From positions 65,384,370 to 65,448,369 of the forward strand of contig CM055096.1 of assembly GCA_029204225.1 (NCBI GenBank): a stretch of 64,000 bases of DNA, in the 5' to 3' direction. Positions 42,401 to 52,869 of the stretch are shown one piece after another; the first letter of the stretch is position 1, and each line of letters opens with the position of its first letter. The notes beneath the pieces were generated by a model. It searched no databases, had not been told where the DNA came from, and saw nothing but the letters and a program-made list of their open reading frames with translations. The position numbers and the translations under genes are program-made. The stretch comes from Diphasiastrum complanatum (Eukaryota; Streptophyta; Lycopodiopsida; Lycopodiales; Lycopodiaceae).

Positions 42401-44003
42401 CTCCCTCTTCAACATTGGATGCTAGTTTCAACATAGTCTTTGAGCACATTCCAAGATTAGATCTATGCATTAAATATAGGTCCTTTCCCAATGGTTTGGT
42501 GAAGATATCAGCCACACACTCCTTTGAAGAGACATGTTGAAGCTCCACCTCTTTGGCAATGACTTGATCTCTCACAAAATGGTGAGCAATCTCAATGTGC
42601 TTGCTCCTTGCATGAAAAACAGGATTGCTTGCCAAGCTTTGGGCTGAAAGGTTATCACAAAGTATGATTGGAGTCTTCTCTGGTTCCAGCAAGTGAAGAT
42701 CCAATAACATCCTCTTGATCCAAAGAATCTCCTTGGTGCATGTTGTTAATGCCTTGTACTCGGCTTCGGTGGAAGATAGAGAGATAGTTGGTTGCTTCTT
42801 TGATAGCCATGAGACCACTCCATCTCCAAGATAGATTGCAAAGGCACTTGTTGACTTCCTATCCATTTGATCACCTGCAAAATCTGAATCTGAAAATCCA
42901 CAAAGGTTAGGTGTAGTACCTCCATACAAGATGCCAAAATCTCTAGATCCCGAGATGTATCTAAGTACTCTCTTTCCTAGCTTCCAATGAGCCTCACTAG
43001 GATCTTGCATAAATTGACTTAGTTTACCAACCACAAAGCTTAGATCAGGTCTTGTGATGGTTAACCATATAAGAGATCCTATTAGCTTTCTATAGAGAGT
43101 AATGTCCTTGAAGGATCTTTCATTACTTCTTGTAGTTAGCTTTACATTTGATTCCATAGGAGTAGAAACAACTTTACAATCTTCCATATGAAACCTTTTT
43201 AGAATAGAGTTAACATACTTTTCTTGACATATGAATGTAGATTTAGAAGTTCTAATAATCTCTATTCCTAAGATATAATGAAGTTTACCAAGATCTTGAA
43301 TTTCAAACTCTCTTTTGAGTGCCATCTTGATTTCATCTATATCTAGATTGTTACCACCACTTAAGATAATGTCATCAACATAGATCAAAAGTAAAGTGAT
43401 ATCATTTTCATTCAATCTAAAGTAGAGAGAATGATCATACTCACTCATAACAAAGTTTTGAGAAAGTAAGAAGGAATTGAGCTTAGCATACCAACTCCTT
43501 GGTGCTTGCTTTAGCCCATACAAACTCTTTTGGAGATAGCACACATGATTAGGCTCATCATGTGAAACATAGCCCTCGGGTTGCTCCATGTAAATATCTT
43601 CTTCAAGATCACCATTCAAGAAGGCATTAGTAACATCCATTTGCCACATATCCCAATCATAAAGAGTTGCAAGAGAGATTAGGATTCGAATAGTTACCAT
43701 CTTTGCCACGGGTGCAAAGGTCTCATCATAGTCAATACCATATTCTTGAGCATACCCCTTTGCCACCAACCTTGCCTTGTACTTGTTGATTGATCCATCT
43801 TGATTTGTCTTGATCTTGAAGATCCACTTACAACCAATTGCCTTCTTGTCCTTTGGAAGCTTTACCAACCTCCATGTGTTGCTTTTGATGAGTGCTTGAT
43901 GCTCATGATCCATGGCTTGGATCCATTCCTTCTTTTGAATTGCTTCACCTACACAAGTTGGTTAATCAAAAGAGGTAAGAAAAGCAAAGTTAGAGTTGTC
44001 CAC
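42396..44003 (-). pseudogene. Copia R pol 3' half, unit 2 (truncated)
   Basis: The same RT and RNase H half, open from residue MDHEHQALIK to the stop. Upstream a TAA replaces the Glu codon in SFDEPTC (near 43963). The sequence extends 22 bp further than unit 1 into the pol linker (GTGGACAAC...) and is then cut by LTR C at 44003/44004. RT YVDD and RNase H motifs are intact. Confidence 0.92.
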
Positions 44004-44650
44004 TGTGAAAAATACAGATCCTAAGTGGATCTAAACTCCAAGATCATTGGCTTGAATGCTTGCACTCCAAACTACATAAGCTAGGAATTGGCAACACATT
44101 CTATGCTACCTAGAATGCAAAGAACTTGATCAAAAAGCATTTATCACAAATGGAAACTTCCATAAACATCAAGTGCGGCCCAAAATAGCATTATACAGTC
44201 CATAATACATCAGCCTACCACTTTTGGAAAGCACCTAAGATCATACACACAAAGCTTGAACTCAATCACTACACAATGCCAACAATGGAAGGAGAACCCA
44301 ATAGAAAAATCTTTCATTAAGCAAATGAATACAATGGATCTGCTCCAACCTGTTTCTCCACGGCCTACCTGCTATATATAGCTGAGAGAGATGACTCTCT
44401 CTCCTCTCTCTAGACCCTCCTTACCTAAAATATGCCCTATATAGGTAAAATTGGCATATATGTCCAAAATACATGAAAATGGACTCATTTCGAAGGTCTT
44501 GAAGTTTGACACTTCTTCATACTGAAAAAATACACTTAGTAAAAATATCTAGACCTGTTTCACACGTGTGAAAAGTCAGATCCTAAACTATGTGCCATTT
44601 TTAACAATTTTGGCCTAAAACTAGACAAGGAAATGTTGACAATTTTCACA
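44004..44650 (-). repeat. Mosaic LTR C, half family-type and half diverged
   Basis: 647 bp with the usual TGTGAAAA/TTTTCACA ends. The first 245 bp on the plus strand (the R-U5 half of this minus-strand LTR) match LTRs A, B and D almost perfectly. From about 44250 to 44650 (U3) it is clearly diverged but alignable, with its own TATA (CTATATATAGC near 44381) and the CACGTG palindrome at about 44560. The abrupt change indicates a recombination or template switch. It is the 3' LTR of the element carrying the 1030-codon ORF. Confidence 0.88.
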
Positions 44651-44663
44651 CTCCCTCTTCAAC

Positions 44664-47600
44664 TTAACTTGCTAGTTTTACAACACTACTTTGTTCCAAC
44701 TTAAGAATGATCTCCATCATCAGAATAGATCTCTTCTCAAGGATCCTAATATGTACAAAATAGGACACAACATAATTGATATAGATAATAGTGTCCATAT
44801 AGGATGCTTCACTATTTCTTACATCAATTTTACATAGAATCATAAAAATGGTACATGTAAAAGAACATAGAATCTCAATTAATGAATTCCTCCATGTATC
44901 CATCTCTGGTTTCTCTGTAAAATAGCAGCAAACAAGTTGTAAATGAAAGTGATCAACAAGTGTTTGCATGCCTCCTCCACATTTCACTATACATATAGTG
45001 AATGCAACATGTATCTCCATGAATGAACTTCCATCACCACCTTGCCTTTGTAGATCTTCAATCCATGAAAGCCTTTGAGTGAATGAATGCCAAAAAGATG
45101 TGTTCCCTACTCCATTTGAATGACCAAAACCTAAACTTGAAATACTTGAAGTACCTCCACAAGATTTGCACACAACGCTTGATCCTACAATGTCAACAAG
45201 TTGCCAATTTGCCAACACTAGAATACTAGATCTTGAACTTTGTTCAAAAGAAAACATATTGACCACTTCAATACCTTTCAAGATCTGAATGAATTCATGT
45301 ACTTGATCATACAAACCAGCAATGATAACTATTCCATCTCCAAGATCCAAAGGATGCAAAACTATGGAACTAGTTTTATTGAAATTTGACAATTTCAACA
45401 CATTGACATAACAATGTTCATACATGAGATTAGGCAAGTGAGGTAGAGTAAGAAGACACTTCCTTGCAGCTCCAAAGACCTTACTTGAACCTTCAAGAAC
45501 CTGTAAAAACAGATCCAAAATGCCTTGACCATTTGTCTCTTCTTTGATGCTTTTCACTAGCTTCGAATTGCCACTTGTCTCTTGGTGTTGATGAAGCAAT
45601 CCAAGATCAACCTCTTGATCTTCCAATAAGACATCAAAGATCTTGCATATGTGAACATCTTCAGATCTGAAACTCTGAAGATACTCCCTCTCAAACACAT
45701 GATTAAGATCCCACAAGATTTCATCAATGCTCAAATTTGACCCTTCACTATAGTTAGTGAAAACAATGCCACCATCATAAACCAAAAGATAGATTCCAAT
45801 ATTTCCATTTAACATGAAGTAGAGTAGGTGAAGATGAGTATCAAACCTAATCAAAACAGCCCTCTTGAGTTCATAACAAACCTCAATAAGCTCACCAATG
45901 ATATCTCCCTTGCCTTGAAGAAGTTGCCACTTGAGTTGCTCCATGTAGTCTTCTTCAACCAACCTTTTGCCATCTTGACCATGAATGAACAATCCACCAC
46001 AATCATAGAATGCTCTGAGTTGATGAAGAGATGTTAGATCCATGCTTTGGATCTTCCCAAGAACCACTCTTCCATTGCCCTTTCCTTCACAAGACTCCCT
46101 CTTAATGCTAGCACCACAAAAGTTAGAAACCTCCCTCTTGATAGTTGCACCATAAGAAGTAGAAGACTCTTGAATATTAGAAGCCAAGAAAAGAATCCTT
46201 AGTACCTTCAACATAAGAGTGATTGAAGTACTCTCTCTTTTCAAACATGAACTTCTACTCAATGATTTAGGTAATGAGTCATATGATAATGATTCTTCCT
46301 CACTATCGTTCATAAAAACATCATTCAAAGTACATCCTACTTTGAACACTTCACATACTTCTCTTCCTTTTGACTTGTGATCTCCCTCACCAAGTCTCAT
46401 GATAGAAACCTTTGATCTACTCTTTTTATGAAGAAATGTGACACCACTTGTTGCACAAATGACTTTATCACAAAAAGATGTAAAAGAACCATTTCCTTCA
46501 AGCATGCTCAAAGCACCATCATCTTTTCCCACATGATTACATACATCAATATGAAAAGAATTAGAAGAACAACCATCTTCTTGCAAAGAATGACACTTAG
46601 CATCTCCATCTTTTTCCATATGAACAAACAAGTCATTAGCAACAATCACTTCCAAAGAAGAATCTTCATCAACTCCATTGATGAAGTTAGCTCCTTCCTT
46701 ACCTTTTCCATTTTTGCACTTGCCATCTAGCACCATTGAAGAACCACCAAGCCTTGGAAGTCCATGAGTAGAAGAGTACAAACATGATGCTAATTTAGCT
46801 CCACATGACTCCATATGACTAGTAGGTAACACTAGTGCATCTTCAAGATCCAATGGATCCAAAAAATTGACCATAGATTCACCAAAGCTTGCCAAGTTAG
46901 CACAACAATTATCATCTCCAAGAAGTACATTAGATCTCAACCTAGATCTAGCATTTTGTTTCTTATGGCATTCATTTGCAAAATGTCCTTTTATCCCACA
47001 ATAAAAGCACTTGAACTTTGACTTATTGTTCTTAGTAGAAGAGGAAGAGGAAGAGTGATCATCATGATCAAAGTTACCACCTTTGGACCATTTCCCTTTG
47101 CCTTTACCTTTGCCCTTGAATTTGCCTTTTGTGAAGAAAGCCTCTTCACCTCCACCTTGCAAGGATGCACCATCAAGCTTTGATTGCAACCTATGTTCTT
47201 CAGCCAATAAGATTTCTTGCAAGTCAACCACACTTGGCAAGACTCTTTGAATGGCAAAACTTTGCACAAGGTTAGCATGTTCATTTAGCAAACCATTCAA
47301 CATAACTTGGACTATTTCACCATCTTTTATGTTCTCATCAATGCATGCTAAATCATCACTTAGGGACTTAACTCTCAAGATAAATGCATGAGCACTTTCA
47401 CCCTCTCTTTGCCTACTAGAAAATATTTGTCTCCTTAGGGTCAATACCCTAGATGTGGACTTTGATTCAAAGAGCTTCTTTAAGGCATTCCATGCCTCAC
47501 TTGCACTTTGACACTTTCCAACTTCCTTGAGAAGTTCATTTGTAACATTCATTTTAATGATATGAAGAGCCCTTTTGGCCTTCTTATCAAACCTTTGTTG

Positions 47601-47756
47601 CTCTTGAAGTGTGAGAGGTCTCTCTTCAATTTCTGCAACTATGTCCATGAGTTCATTCAACTCAAGTAAGGACTCCATCCTCACTTTCCAAGTAGAGTAG
47701 TTTGATGAACTCAACCTTTCACTAGACTCTAGCATGATCCCACCATTGGAAGCCAT
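44664..47756 (-). CDS. Gag plus diverged pol-like ORF of a non-autonomous copia
   Basis: 1030 residues in one open frame. Residues 1-263 are almost identical to copia R gag, including the zinc knuckle CFYCGIKGHFANEC; I see only Tyr to His just after it. From residue 266 on, similarity drops sharply. Some pol anchors can still be placed: SNF...IQSMD against SNF...IQAMD; LVEEDYMEQL against LEEDIYMEQP; LYFMLNGN...SIDEI against LYFRLNEN...DIDEI; LGDGIVI against LGDGVVS; and VKLAS at the C-terminus. The catalytic YVDD is YDGG (residues 660-663). No protease DSG, no HHCC and no D,D35E triad can be found. The length is 283 residues less than gag-pol. Long open reading with lost catalysis suggests a retained structural role, but recent mosaicism could also explain it. 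Confidence 0.85.
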   Translation of the reverse strand: MASNGGIMLESSERLSSSNYSTWKVRMESLLELNELMDIVAEIEERPLTLQEQQRFDKKAKRALHIIKMNVTNELLKEVGKCQSASEAWNALKKLFESKSTSRVLTLRRQIFSSRQREGESAHAFILRVKSLSDDLACIDENIKDGEIVQVMLNGLLNEHANLVQSFAIQRVLPSVVDLQEILLAEEHRLQSKLDGASLQGGGEEAFFTKGKFKGKGKGKGKWSKGGNFDHDDHSSSSSSTKNNKSKFKCFYCGIKGHFANECHKKQNARSRLRSNVLLGDDNCCANLASFGESMVNFLDPLDLEDALVLPTSHMESCGAKLASCLYSSTHGLPRLGGSSMVLDGKCKNGKGKEGANFINGVDEDSSLEVIVANDLFVHMEKDGDAKCHSLQEDGCSSNSFHIDVCNHVGKDDGALSMLEGNGSFTSFCDKVICATSGVTFLHKKSRSKVSIMRLGEGDHKSKGREVCEVFKVGCTLNDVFMNDSEEESLSYDSLPKSLSRSSCLKRESTSITLMLKVLRILFLASNIQESSTSYGATIKREVSNFCGASIKRESCEGKGNGRVVLGKIQSMDLTSLHQLRAFYDCGGLFIHGQDGKRLVEEDYMEQLKWQLLQGKGDIIGELIEVCYELKRAVLIRFDTHLHLLYFMLNGNIGIYLLVYDGGIVFTNYSEGSNLSIDEILWDLNHVFEREYLQSFRSEDVHICKIFDVLLEDQEVDLGLLHQHQETSGNSKLVKSIKEETNGQGILDLFLQVLEGSSKVFGAARKCLLTLPHLPNLMYEHCYVNVLKLSNFNKTSSIVLHPLDLGDGIVIIAGLYDQVHEFIQILKGIEVVNMFSFEQSSRSSILVLANWQLVDIVGSSVVCKSCGGTSSISSLGFGHSNGVGNTSFWHSFTQRLSWIEDLQRQGGDGSSFMEIHVAFTICIVKCGGGMQTLVDHFHLQLVCCYFTEKPEMDTWRNSLIEILCSFTCTIFMILCKIDVRNSEASYMDTIIYINYVVSYFVHIRILEKRSILMMEIILKLEQSSVVKLAS

Positions 47757-48913
47757 GATTCTAATGTTTCTTCAACTTTTAGGTTTTGTCCTAAAGCACT
47801 TAGCACTCACTTTTCTCTCAACAAATGATAGATAAAGAGATCTATGAAGATTTAGGACCCTAAAACACTTCTATCTTGAACCTAGATGGTTTCCAAGCAT
47901 AGAAAGGAAGATTGAAACACATGCAACACTTTGCACACACTAAGAATGGATTACAAAATCAAACCAACCTGAACACACTCTTGCTTAAGCTCTCAAACTT
48001 TCCAGCAAGTGACCAAATCAAGTTATGGTGTGAAGAGTTACTTGCATTCTTAGAAAATACCCAAAACTAGGATGCCAAGATTACCTAGTAATGAACAAAC
48101 TTGATCAACATATGATCAACACACTAAGATATTGATTCAACCTGTAAAACCACATGTAAACCACACTTCTAAAAGTTTATAAACTCCAGCAAGTGATAAA
48201 TACAAGATTTAGAGGTGAATGAATGAGCACACTTAGTGAATCACAAGACTAGCTTCACTATCTTGTCAAATCTTGGTGTTTAGATGTAGATCTAAGATCA
48301 CTTCACATGAGAATGTTCCTCAACCTGTTAAGAACCTGAAAACACACTTGCATAATGGTTAACACCTTCCAGCAAATGCTCCAATCAAATTACATAAGGA
48401 GAGTTACTTACATGCTCAACAAAGTACACCAAAAATTATGCCAAAATTGATGACAATCTTTACAATATGCTCTTCACAATGGAGCTTACAATATGTTCAC
48501 CCAAAAAAGGGGATCTTTCATCCAAATGGGAGCTTTGCTCAGCCTTTAGGAGAATTACAACTCACTCAAAAGAGCATTTGTCATCCACTTAAGGAGAAGT
48601 TTCATCCACTTAAGGAGAGTGTTCATCCAAGAATGGAGATTGTCAACAATAGGATTGAAAAGAACATTGTTAGTATTGAATATGCACAAGCCTCACAATC
48701 ACAAATGATTAGGTGTTATGATCTGATCCAAAATAGTTTCTTTTCAGCCTCTAATCTTCAATAGACCTGAAATATGCTTTTGATCCACAAGTTCAACTCA
48801 CAAAACAAAGGTTAGTAAGATTTGATCAACAAAGCAATGCAAAATCATGCTAGAACTTGATCAAACATCCAAATATCACCAAAAATGGAATACTTACTGT
48901 AAATAGAAGCCAA
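47757..48913 (-). repeat. 5' leader of the non-autonomous copia
   Basis: Nearly the same as the intact element's leader (24581-25737) in reverse orientation, including the GGATGAA-type short repeats (48490-48640) and the three CACTTGCTGGA units. No coding region of its own. Confidence 0.85.
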
Positions 48914-48928
48914 CCAGCTCTGATACCA
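48914..48928 (-). other. Primer-binding site of the non-autonomous copia
   Basis: On the minus strand TGGTATCAGAGCTGG directly follows LTR D, identical to the site of the intact element. Confidence 0.9.
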
Positions 48929-49583
48929 TGTGAAAAATACAGATCCTAAGTGGATCTAAACTCCAAGATCATTGGCTTGAATGCTTGCACTCCAAACTAC
49001 ATAAGCTAGGAATTGGCAACACATTCTATGCTACCTAGAATGCAAAGAACTTGATCAAAAAGCATTTATCACAAATGGAAACTTCCATAAACATCAAGTG
49101 CGGCCCAAAATAGCATTATACAGTCCATAATACATCAGCCTACCACTTTTGGAAAGCACCTAAGATCATACACAATAGCTTGAAGACAATACACACAACA
49201 ATGCTCTCAATGGAGGAAGAAACAATGACAATGATCTATTGATCTCAATGAAGCATACAAAAGGTTTCTCCAACCTGTTCTCCACGACTTCCCTACTATT
49301 TATGGATGAGGAAGATGACTCTCTCTCCTCTCTCTAGAAGGTACTTGACCCTAGATATTCCCTATATAGGAAAAATAGCTAAAAATGGCTTATATGACCA
49401 AAATACATCAAAATGGTCTCATTTTGAAGGGTATGAAGTTTGACACTTCATCATACTGAAAAAATACAGTAAATAAAAACATTGTGGCCTGGTTCACACG
49501 TGTGAAACTCCAGAACCAAAACTATTTACAATTTTAGCCAATTTAGGCCTCAAACTAGCTAGGAAATGTTGACAATTTTCACA
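48929..49583 (-). repeat. Copia R-type LTR D (5' LTR of the complex)
   Basis: 655 bp, family-type throughout, unlike LTR C. It is bounded outside by GTCCT (49584-49588), matching GTCCT at 39215-39219 and giving a 5-bp target-site duplication across the whole complex. LTRs C and D are therefore not a matched pair. Confidence 0.93.
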
Positions 49584-51961
49584 GTCCTCAAACATGGCCT
49601 TCTTAGTAAAACACGGTATGCAGATGGAGATTCAGGTATATCCATGACTACAAAAGTAATCACAAATTGCATGTCTGCTATCTTTATAGGGATATCGGCA
49701 ACTACACCTTTTGGTTTCATATAGTATTGGTCTATTAGTTTGATGGCGAATCTTGTTGGCTTCAACCCTTGCAAACCCCATTTTTCATACAAAGTGGTGG
49801 AGATCAAATTGACACCCGATCTTCCATCTACCACTGCTGCCTCATCTTCGTATCTCTCGTGTTTGATTGGCAAAGTGATATTGTGTTCCTCACTTTCCCA
49901 TGCTGCTCTGATGTGGACGTTACTTGTTTCTTCATAGCCCATACAATATATGGGCTCAGGCGCTACTGGCTCCTCATTTGCTTTGGCACATTCAACTAGA
50001 AGGCTTTTCACTTGTGGTGCAATCCTCAATAGTTCTCCGAGTGGTAAACTAACACGGCTTGATAGTAAAAGTGTGAGCTTTTCAGTGCATGGTTCCTTGG
50101 GCTCCACCATGTGAAAAGGTGATTCATATTGGTGCAACTGATCATTCTGATCAGTGCGTAGTGGTGAGCCTGCTTGTAGTTCTCGTTCGACGCCAATTGG
50201 AGGTTCCGTGGGGTGGTCCTTTTCTGGCTCTTTTTCCTCCGCTTGTGGTTTGTATACCCAGTGTCTTATTTTTTGGTACTGTCTTCTTTCTTCCCTCACA
50301 TTCGGATATGGCGCTGAAGTTGAGGGTTGGTCGTTAGTGACCGAGGGTGGTGGTGAGGGAGCCACTTCTTTCCTCTTATGTGCTCGCGTAACAGCTAGCA
50401 CAGGAGCATGGAATTGTTGTCCTTCTGATGGCATCCCTGCTGGAACTGCTGGTTGCTGTACTGCAATGAAGTTAAGAGGTGCACTAGTTCCATGTTTAAA
50501 TGGATAACTCTTGTAACAATGTCCATAACCACATTCTTGACAGAAGGATGTATATTGTCCCTTGTAGGGACATTTCGCAATTCTGTGTCCTTCGCCGCAT
50601 CCGTAGCAGCCATAATTTCTTCCACCTTGATGTTGAGTTTGGGCTGCATAGGCCACAACATATTCATTTATGGCAAGATCCATAAATGGTTCATCTGGTC
50701 TGTACCATTGCTGCTGCTCAGGTTGAGGTGGCATTTGCATCTCTGGTTCCGCTACTGTCAGGTTTACATGGGCCACTTGTTGATTGGCTGGCCCTGGTGG
50801 TGCAGGTAAGGCCATACGCTGTTGTTGATTCGGTGCACCATACCTTGGTGCCGCGTTGGGTGCCTCTTGATGGTAAGAATAAGAAGTCTGATAAGGAATT
50901 CTCTTCTGTTGAACAATCTGGGGATTAAACGGGCAAAATGCTGTATCGTGCGATGTTGCATTGCACAGATGATAGAATCTATGTGTCAGTCTCAGATTTT
51001 GCTTTAGGACTGGACACTCATTCGCTGTATGGTTCTTTGTGCACACTGAACACTATACATTCTCCCGTTTAGGATACTACAGCTGGTTTGGTTTCGGTTG
51101 ATGTGGCATTACTGCTACAGCTCCTTGTAAGCATTTCAGTTTCTGGTTAAACTACGCCATAAGTTGCTCCATCTGTTGTTTGTGTGATTTTGTCATTTGC
51201 TCCAACAATAGTTCTGTGGATAGAGTAGATACGTTTGATGATGATGATGCTAACGAGGGAGTAGAAGTGTGGGTGGATGGATATTCGTCATCAGATCCCT
51301 CATCCTCTTCCCTGATGGCATCTTCCATAGCTTCTTGTAGAGTAGCGTACTGCCCCCGTCGTTTCAGTTCTCTTCTGATGCTTCGTGGTAGTCCGGCTAG
51401 GAACCACATGATCACTGCATGATCGGGAGTTAGGGCTACACTGCACTCGGATCGTAGGTGTTTGACCCGTTCAATATAGTCCCTGACCCTTTCTTGTTTT
51501 TCCATCTTGACTTTGCTTAGCAGGAGAAACGGGTTTTCCATCAACTTTCTTGGTCTAAAGAGCCTAATGAGAGCTGTTTTAACCACTTCCTAGATATATT
51601 TTTCTTCCTCTGATAGGTTGAAAGACCAATCCTAAGCCACTGCCAATAGGGACATAGTAAACAGCATCAGCTTTTTCGTAGGTGTTTGTTCACCGTAGAT
51701 TTCACAAGCTTGCTCGTAGATCTAGAGGAATCAGATGGGATCTGATGATCCGTCATATTTTGGTATTTTCATCCGTGGTGCTCTCCGGACTGCTTGCAAG
51801 GGAGCGACAGGTACGAGTTGGCCCATTGGATCCATTGGTGCTGGTTCCGGTTCTGCCTCTTGTTGCACAACTGCTAATCTGGGAAGATGTGGTGCTTGAT
51901 TTGCTATCTTTCATGCTATTGCTGGATCTGGGTTAGATTTCACTATAGAATTCTCTACAAG
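49584..51961 (-). mobile_element. Ty3/gypsy family A, copy 2, gag-protease half
   Basis: Minus strand gag (about 51938 to 50250) and protease (about 50250 to 49600), continuous with 35560-39219 across the copia complex. From 51046 down, 495 codons are open through nucleocapsid and protease. That includes CHKRK-region knuckles CYGCGEGHRIAKC and CQECGYGHCYKSY and the protease motif VDGRSGVNLIS. The gag N-terminal half carries the same TGA and six TAG stops as copy 1. It also lacks the TAA that copy 1 has at the gag-protease border, so copy 2 is slightly less damaged. Confidence 0.9.
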
Positions 51962-52869
51962 AGTTAACTCTCACAAGAAGTGTAAATTTCACTGTCTGCG
52001 AGGGTCCAAAACCACTATTTTGGCTTAATCTTCACCAAATCTTTGTGCGTACTCTCGCAGGATTCCTCATTGATGGAAATTAACATTCTAAATTGATTGA
52101 GAGGGTCTGCGAGATTCTTACTAGAATGATTTCCTGGATCTTCACTCTTTTAGTGATTTTTTAGCACTTAAACCCAATCTCCTGATCACTGGAATCAAAC
52201 TAACTCTCGCAAGCTCTTGTGTGTCCTAGTCTCACTGAAATGGAACTTCAGAATCCTTTGCGAGAGTTCTTGCTCACTGGAACTGAAAATTTTGTTGTCT
52301 GCGAGGGTTCACTAGTACTTTCTCGTCTTTTTTTCATTGGGAACTCTCGCACAGGCACTTAGACATCAAACTAACTCTCGCTAGCTTCTCTGTGTCCTGG
52401 TCTCAATGAGATGGAACTTTTGAGGGCTCTACGAGTTCTTATAAAAATTTGAATTTTTTTTTATTTTTTCAAGAGTTTTTTGAATTTTCTTATGATTTTT
52501 CTCTGATTTTTGCAATCTGCTTGGAACTAACTCTCGCAGGCTTCTATGCAGGTCTGGACAGTACCCTAGAGTTGCTGCCAGTCATGCAAAGGTTAATTCT
52601 CACTAATTTCAAAGATATAAAAATTTGATGAGATTTTAGGCTTTTTTTCCCTCCAAAATACAGATCGGTGTGTTTTTTGGGTTTTTTGGCTGGTTGGTTT
52701 GGGTTTCAAGCCTTTGAGGCTGTACCTAACTCCTATAATTTAGGAGATGTCATATTAGATTCAAAATGGATCTGAATATTACAAGTGTCATTTCACACGT
52801 GTGGACAGGTTCTCACACGTGTGGATCCACATAGATGTCAAAATACATCAAAAACCATGTGAAAATTGC
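51962..52869 (-). mobile_element. Probable 5' LTR region of gypsy A copy 2, CTCGCA boxes
   Basis: No coding region. From 51965 to 52545 about eleven copies of AACTCTCGCA or its complement TGCGAGGGTT occur, some paired with CTGTGTCCTGGTCTCA-type boxes (near 52220 and 52395). Similar boxes lie beyond the integrase end at 34.9-35.05 kb. Two TCACACGTGTGGA boxes at about 52791-52825 resemble the copia G-box and may belong to another element. Confidence 0.4.

Larger units (their letters stand above)
38930..43981 (-). repeat. 2526-bp tandem duplication across gypsy/copia border
   Basis: 38930-41455 and 41456-43981 are two direct units. Each holds about 290 bp of gypsy linker, the GTCCT target site, a copia LTR and about 1.6 kb of copia pol. 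The GTCCT-LTR border is at 39219/39220 in unit 1 and 41745/41746 in unit 2, exactly 2526 bp apart. At the new joint (41455-41457) copia pol runs into gypsy with a 2-bp overlap (CA). Only a few bases and one 3-bp LTR indel differ between units. Confidence 0.92.
39220..49583 (-). mobile_element. 10.4-kb rearranged copia R complex inside gypsy A
   Basis: Minus-strand order: LTR D, primer site, leader, 1030-codon ORF, LTR C, copia pol 3' half, LTR B, gypsy scrap, second copia pol 3' half, LTR A. The outer target-site duplication GTCCT shows one original insertion into gypsy A copy 2. A simple model: (1) an autonomous copy inserts; (2) a non-autonomous copy inserts into its pol; (3) recombination between the two 5' LTRs removes the stretch between them; (4) a 2526-bp segment at the other end duplicates. 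This is inference from junctions. Confidence 0.8.
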
